Below are positions 60,421 to 64,000 of a stretch of DNA of 64,000 nt, piece by piece. Within the stretch, counting starts at the first letter, position 1, and each line of letters opens with the position of its first letter. The notes beneath the pieces are model-generated. The model worked only from the letters and a program-made list of their open reading frames with translations. It had not been told where the DNA came from and did not search any database. A program made the translations under genes and the position numbers. Source of the stretch: a virus; IMG/VR virus record IMGVR_UViG_3300034073_005389, positions 124,001 through 188,000 of that record, one strand, 5' to 3'.

Positions 60421-60965
60421 AATTTTACACCACAACACTTTTTAAATTTTTTAATTTTACCAGTTACAGGATCTGTCTTTCCACATTTGCATGGATCATT
60501 TGGACCCACTTTTTGCTTTTTATTTGTTAAAGGAACGCAAGCATAATCCATGAATAACTTAGAATTTAAGTGATCCAATTCATGCTGACAAACTACAGCT
60601 AATAAACCAGTCGCAATAAAACTAGGAAATGTAGAGAAATTATTTTCTACCAAAATTTCTTGAAACCTAGTAGTATTCTCTACTCTTCCCGGAAAGGATA
60701 AGCACCCTTCATCTTTAAAGATAGAGGGGTGATATGCTTGTTTTATCTTGGCATTAATTAAATTAAAATTAAATTCTCCCAATCTAACAATAGCTATATT
60801 TTTAGCTATACCAATTTGCGGTGCTGCCAAGCCAATTCCGGCTCTGCCCACCCTATTAGAATAGTCTAATTCTTTTTCTAAAGTAGAAATTAACTCTCCA
60901 ACTTCATCTACTAATACATCTTCGCATTTTACTCGAAGAGCGTCTTCATTATTAGTAATTATCAT
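60417..60965 (-). CDS. def: Peptide deformylase with C-terminal SEC-C zinc motif
   Basis: A 182-residue protein. Deformylase motifs GIGLAAPQIG at 43-52, EGCLS at 86-90 (metal ligand Cys88) and CQHELDHLN (His128, Glu129, His132) are intact, so it should remove formyl groups from nascent N-termini. The last 30 residues form a SEC-C motif (VGPNDPCKCGKTDP ... KKFKKCCG), as found at the end of SecA, with Cys159, Cys161, Cys177 and Cys178. TAGG lies upstream of the ATG. Confidence 0.94.
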   Translation of the reverse strand: MIITNNEDALRVKCEDVLVDEVGELISTLEKELDYSNRVGRAGIGLAAPQIGIAKNIAIVRLGEFNFNLINAKIKQAYHPSIFKDEGCLSFPGRVENTTRFQEILVENNFSTFPSFIATGLLAVVCQHELDHLNSKLFMDYACVPLTNKKQKVGPNDPCKCGKTDPVTGKIKKFKKCCGVKL

Positions 60966-61003
60966 TTTAAACCTATATATCAGCCAATGTTACAAGGAAG
61001 ATA

Positions 61004-61204
61004 TTAACCACCACAACGACATTTGCCAACTATATTTTTAGGAGGAGATAAATTTATTTTTTTTAAGCAAGCGTTGCATGAATTATCTTTTTTAGCGCAT
61101 GTATCGCATAAAATATAAATATTTATATTTACATCTGATTTACATCTAACACACTTTTTTTTGGTATATGTAAAAGCAAGACTAGTACAGTTAGAACAGA
61201 GCAT
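61004..61204 (-). CDS. Small Cys-rich zinc-binding protein
   Basis: A 66-residue protein with five cysteine pairs (CSNC, CVRC, CDTC, CNAC, CRCGG), expected to bind two or more zinc ions. AGGA precedes the ATG. The function is unknown; it lies upstream of the deformylase gene and divergent from a small plus-strand gene. Confidence 0.72.
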   Translation of the reverse strand: MLCSNCTSLAFTYTKKKCVRCKSDVNINIYILCDTCAKKDNSCNACLKKINLSPPKNIVGKCRCGG

Positions 61205-61244
61205 AATAATCCTATTAATAAATAATTATTTATTTGGAGGTAGT

Positions 61245-61394
61245 ATGGACGACTTTTTCCCATTTCTTTACAAGAAAGAAGAAAGAAAAAATGAAACACC
61301 TAACTTCTTATATTTAGAATTAGATAATATTGATTACATGCCACCAGAAAAACAAAAAGAAGAAGAAAAAGTTACAATTATTGAAATTTTATAA
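61245..61394 (+). CDS. Small acidic plus-strand protein
   Basis: A 49-residue protein (MDDFFPFLYKKEERKNETPN to the TAA). The ATG at 61245 has a perfect GGAGG 4 nt upstream, better than most ribosome-binding sites in the window, which decides this start over an upstream in-frame ATG. It is divergent from the Cys-rich gene and its end overlaps the convergent 81-aa gene by 17 nt. No family is recognised. Confidence 0.6.
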   Translation: MDDFFPFLYKKEERKNETPNFLYLELDNIDYMPPEKQKEEEKVTIIEIL

Positions 61395-61623
61395 TTTTTT
61401 CTATTCTATCAGAAATTTTTGTTTCTTTACTAGAAGAATATTTTAAATATGTATTTACAATATCACGAACTTCACTATAGTCATTGCTAGGATCACTTAT
61501 TTCTAAGCAAGAAATGCAAATTTTAAAATTAGAAATATTAATATCTGATAATTTTTCATTTAATGAATCATTAGGATTAAACTCTTGCGCACAAATAATG
61601 CAATTACAGTTAGACTGACTCAT
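61378..61623 (-). CDS. Small zinc-finger-like protein
   Basis: An 81-residue protein with CNCIICAQEF and CISCLE, two CXXC pairs separated by about 24 residues that should form one zinc site. The C-terminal half is helical. AGG lies upstream of the ATG. No family is recognised. Confidence 0.7.
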   Translation of the reverse strand: MSQSNCNCIICAQEFNPNDSLNEKLSDINISNFKICISCLEISDPSNDYSEVRDIVNTYLKYSSSKETKISDRIEKIIKFQ

Positions 61624-61642
61624 ATTTACCTATATATCATAA

Positions 61643-61677
61643 ATAAATATTCATATTAAATACTCATGAATATTTAT
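61643..61677 (-). terminator. Inverted repeat at 3' end of HNH gene
   Basis: ATAAATATTCAT and its complement are separated by 11 nt, with the right arm overlapping the HNH gene's last codons and stop. No T run follows on the minus strand, so termination is uncertain; it may stabilise the mRNA end. Confidence 0.35.
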
Positions 61678-62176
61678 CTATGAAAAAGTCCCAGTCTTTA
61701 TGCCAGCTATTTGAGTAATTAAAATAAATAGTTCCATTAAACGAAGGGTGAACTGGTTTCATTTTTAATACTAAACCAGAATCTTCTAGTAATTTATCAC
61801 CTTTTTTATTATTACAAGGCAAGCAAGAAACTACACAATTAGTAAAAGAATTTACCCCACCTCTTGATCTGGGCAAAACATGATCAATTGTTACTTCAGA
61901 AGGCATTAGTTTTTTAAAGCAATACTGACAAGTTTGTCTATCTCTTTTAACTATAGCCTGCCTACTAAAATGAATAAAATGTGGGGCTCGTCTTACGAAA
62001 TGCTTTAATTTTAAAATTGCAGGATAATCTAATTGATCAGAACCATATTTAATTTTATCTTCCCAAATAGACAATACATCTACCTTATCTTTTAGTAATA
62101 GCTTAATAGCTTTTCTATCACAAATAAAAGATAATATCTCATAACTAGAATTTAACAACAAAGTTTTTTTATCCAT
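61664..62176 (-). CDS. HNH endonuclease (McrA-like)
   Basis: A 170-residue protein with a canonical HNH core: CQYCFKKL, VTIDHVLPRSRGGVNSFTNC and CLPCNNKKGDKL (zinc cysteines, DH pair and terminal Asn). The N-terminal 70 residues (LLLNSSYEILSFI, KAIKLLLKDK) are typical of the small HNH proteins widely found in bacteria and phages. It may cut DNA in genome processing or in competition with other DNA. It is 7 nt after the methyltransferase gene. Confidence 0.88.
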   Translation of the reverse strand: MDKKTLLLNSSYEILSFICDRKAIKLLLKDKVDVLSIWEDKIKYGSDQLDYPAILKLKHFVRRAPHFIHFSRQAIVKRDRQTCQYCFKKLMPSEVTIDHVLPRSRGGVNSFTNCVVSCLPCNNKKGDKLLEDSGLVLKMKPVHPSFNGTIYFNYSNSWHKDWDFFIDKYS

Positions 62177-62183
62177 GATTACA

Positions 62184-62966
62184 TCAGATGGCTTTCCATT
62201 TAGAATGTAAATCTGCGTACTGACTAGTAGTAACTAAATCATTATATTGTGTAGGAGTAAGATTTTGTAATTTATTTGCAGATACAAATATATCCTCTCC
62301 ATGAGTCATAGGGCTTTCATTTCCAACACAAAGCCAATTAGGTCTTTGTCTTCTAGCAAAGATTTCTATTTTTTTAATACTAGAATCTGGAAACATTAAA
62401 TCTAAAGAGTCTTGTAAGTGCTCTGGCTTAGCTGAATGTTTTAAGTTTTCTCCAAAAGAAACAGATCTTTGAGATTTATTTTTTAAGTGTTTGTAAATTT
62501 TACTATTATTAATGCCAATTAAACATAGTTCATGGGTTTGTCTAAACAGCCTTCCCATATTAAAAGACAATAAACTATTATAGTCATAGTTTTGATAACT
62601 ATCTTGCAATATAGATTGCAATTCTTTTAACGTTAATTGATTAGATTTTTTTGCTTGTTTTAAAATATTTTTACAAAGACTAGCAAAAGGATCTTTTTTA
62701 GACTTTACCCATACATTTACTTGTTTTTGATGAAACCCCCAAGACTTCATTACATCCAAACCTTCTTGTAATAAAGAAGATGGGGTCCATAAGGCTAAAA
62801 TAGCTCCTTCAGGGTCAGCTAAGCTTTTAATTGGTAGGGTTTTTACATTATCAATGGTCATAGTGCTGTAATTAGCAGCCGCGCCCCTAGCTATATCAGA
62901 CATTTTTAATTGATCAGAAAATGACCAAGGTACATCTACACATAAAACATTAAAATAATTTTTCAT
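62184..62966 (-). CDS. MT-A70-type adenine methyltransferase
   Basis: A 260-residue protein with the catalytic DVPW (residues 11-14, a DPPW variant), ILALWTPSSLLQEGLDVMKS with WGFHQKQVNVWVKSK, HELCLIGI, and a late KIEIFARRQRPNWLCVGNE. This is the MT-A70 arrangement of N6-adenine methyltransferases acting on DNA or RNA. A helical insertion (about 95-135) is family-atypical. It may protect phage DNA from restriction. It overlaps the next upstream gene by 4 nt and precedes an HNH nuclease gene. Confidence 0.82.
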   Translation of the reverse strand: MKNYFNVLCVDVPWSFSDQLKMSDIARGAAANYSTMTIDNVKTLPIKSLADPEGAILALWTPSSLLQEGLDVMKSWGFHQKQVNVWVKSKKDPFASLCKNILKQAKKSNQLTLKELQSILQDSYQNYDYNSLLSFNMGRLFRQTHELCLIGINNSKIYKHLKNKSQRSVSFGENLKHSAKPEHLQDSLDLMFPDSSIKKIEIFARRQRPNWLCVGNESPMTHGEDIFVSANKLQNLTPTQYNDLVTTSQYADLHSKWKAI

Positions 62967-63715
62967 ATTTTCAATATCATTACTGGTAATTCTACATTAG
63001 ATCGAGTGCCATCTATTTGAACGTTTTGATTTACTTCTGCTTTTTCTTTAGATAAAGATTCTCTTTTCTTAACTGTAACTTTATAATTGCCTAATGGCAA
63101 AGAAGCCATCCACTTACCACTTCCATTTGTTCTAGTTTTAGAAACTGTTTCTAAACTCTCAGCATTTACGATTTCTACATCTGCTAGAAATATTCCTTTT
63201 CCATTTTTATCAACCACTCTTTGAACTACTGGAACAGAAGAGTCTGCTGCGGCTATAACTTTATTTTCTTTTTTAGCAGCTTCTTTTGGTTGATCCGGCA
63301 CAATAATTTCTGCAGGAGTATCTTTCATACTTGGCAATTGCATCGGAAAAACGACTTGATTAGAGGCATTATTCTTGTTTAAGTACTTATCATCGCCTGC
63401 AAAAGTCTCTGGTCTAGAAGTTCTTCTAAATCCCAATGGCTGTTCTTCTAACAATATTTTATTTTCAGAAGAAATTGGAATGTTTTTTTCGTTAGGAACA
63501 CTAGGATGTGTCACAGTATTAACCGCTTCAACTACAATTTTATTGCTAGTAGATGCGCCTTTATCTAATTTATTTATTTTTTCCATTAAAGAATTTAATT
63601 TATTAGATAATAATTTAATGTTTAAATCTTGATTACGACATATACTCAACAAAGTATTAATTTTAGATTCTAGTTCTAGAATGATATCTGTCGCTTTCCT
63701 GGGCTCTTGGCTCAT
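62963..63715 (-). CDS. Coiled-coil protein with Ig-like carboxypeptidase-regulatory domain
   Basis: A 250-residue protein. Residues 10-50 form a coiled coil (LESKINTLLSICRNQDLNIK), 55-160 are Lys/Pro/Asn-rich and disordered, and 160-250 form a beta-sandwich of the CarboxypepD_reg type (VVQRVVDKNGKGIFLADVEI, TNGSGKWMASLPLGNYKVTV). A structural or anchoring role is suggested. GAGG precedes the ATG. Confidence 0.73.
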   Translation of the reverse strand: MSQEPRKATDIILELESKINTLLSICRNQDLNIKLLSNKLNSLMEKINKLDKGASTSNKIVVEAVNTVTHPSVPNEKNIPISSENKILLEEQPLGFRRTSRPETFAGDDKYLNKNNASNQVVFPMQLPSMKDTPAEIIVPDQPKEAAKKENKVIAAADSSVPVVQRVVDKNGKGIFLADVEIVNAESLETVSKTRTNGSGKWMASLPLGNYKVTVKKRESLSKEKAEVNQNVQIDGTRSNVELPVMILKI

Positions 63716-63722
63716 AAATCCT

Positions 63723-64000
63723 CTAATCTAGAAAAACACCAATTTTGATTGGCACTTTTTTTAAAACAATTAAATCGCTAACTGGTATAGGCTCTCCGCC
63801 ACAAAGCTCATGTTCGCCAAAAGCTAAATTTTTTACTTGCTCCTCTACTTTATCTAAAGTACCAGAACAAACAACCACATCATTCACTAGCAATAAATAA
63901 TCTTTATCTTCTAAATTTTCAATTACAGAAAGAATATCTTCTTCTGTCTTTTGTAATTTTGGTTTTTCTTGCTTAATTGTAACAGAATCAGAAAGTCCCA
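63723..64000 (-). CDS. Partial CDS, C-terminus of an unknown protein
   Basis: An open frame enters at the right edge and ends at the TAG at 63723-63725, giving about 92 residues: SVIENLEDKDYLLLVNDVVV, VEEQVKNLAFGEHELCGGEP, then PIPVSDLIVLKKVPIKIGVF. It lies 7 nt before the next gene's start, as is typical here. The N-terminus is outside the window. No family is recognised. Confidence 0.75.
   Translation of the reverse strand, partial: GLSDSVTIKQEKPKLQKTEEDILSVIENLEDKDYLLLVNDVVVCSGTLDKVEEQVKNLAFGEHELCGGEPIPVSDLIVLKKVPIKIGVFLD

Noticed and set aside
1-64000. tRNA genes or rRNA
   Set aside because: No cloverleaf-like sequence with a T-loop GTTCRA pattern was seen in the few short gaps. A covariance-model search would be needed to exclude them fully.
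1-64000. Alternative genetic code (reassigned stop codon)
   Set aside because: TGA, TAA and TAG all end genes at sensible places, including many ATGA overlaps, and conserved enzymes read through without in-frame stops.

Overview
This is a 64 kb internal stretch of an AT-rich tailed-bacteriophage genome (roughly 30% G+C by eye). A GpA-type large terminase, a portal protein and large virion-type proteins identify it as Caudoviricetes. A complete replication, recombination and protein-folding gene set, with genes running off both ends, points to a genome well above 64 kb and probably jumbo class. TGA is used as a stop in many ATGA overlaps, so the standard bacterial code applies. The host is not identifiable, but a secreted PilY1-like type IV pilus tip protein suggests a diderm bacterium with type IV pili. 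Nearly every gene is on the minus strand with tiny gaps or 1-8 nt overlaps. Only two small genes are on the plus strand.

Layout from left to right (transcription runs right to left). 1-3.7 kb: small proteins, a dual-specificity-type phosphatase and a glucosaminidase-like muralytic protein. 3.7-16.9 kb: four tandem paralogous giant virion-type proteins with conserved ends and low-complexity middles. 17-23.2 kb: portal protein interrupted by a LAGLIDADG intein, a plus-strand orphan gene, a tandem-HNH endonuclease and the large terminase. 23.3-32.2 kb: probable virion genes with an embedded CCA-adding/poly(A)-polymerase-like nucleotidyltransferase and a nuclease relic. 32.2-39.5 kb: HNH and GIY-YIG endonucleases, an HTH protein, the TOPRIM half of a split primase, DnaJ, a RuvC-like resolvase, ssDNA-binding protein and RecA. 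39.6-44.2 kb: PilY1-like protein and a membrane-anchored BCS1-like AAA+ protein. 44.2-49.4 kb: small proteins (one possibly UvsY-like) and DNA polymerase III alpha. 49.5-60.97 kb: stand-alone FtsH-type peptidase, trigger factor, PD-(D/E)XK nuclease, a putative adhesin, dNMP kinase, SbcC/SbcD, the zinc half of the split primase, a thioredoxin-fold protein without active-site cysteines and a peptide deformylase with a SEC-C tail. 61-64 kb: Cys-rich small proteins, HNH endonuclease, MT-A70-type methyltransferase and a coiled-coil protein.

How the genes fit together: the phage has its own replicase, primase (in two pieces), SSB, RecA, SbcCD and resolvase, giving it a fairly host-independent replication and recombination system. 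Trigger factor, DnaJ, peptide deformylase, an FtsH-type peptidase and a BCS1-like AAA+ form an unusual protein-maturation set that may serve the very large, repetitive virion proteins. The most unexpected gene is the PilY1-like protein, embedded in the replication/recombination operon next to the membrane AAA+ protein. The window is rich in homing-type elements: one intein, one GIY-YIG gene, three HNH genes and one decayed nuclease fragment.
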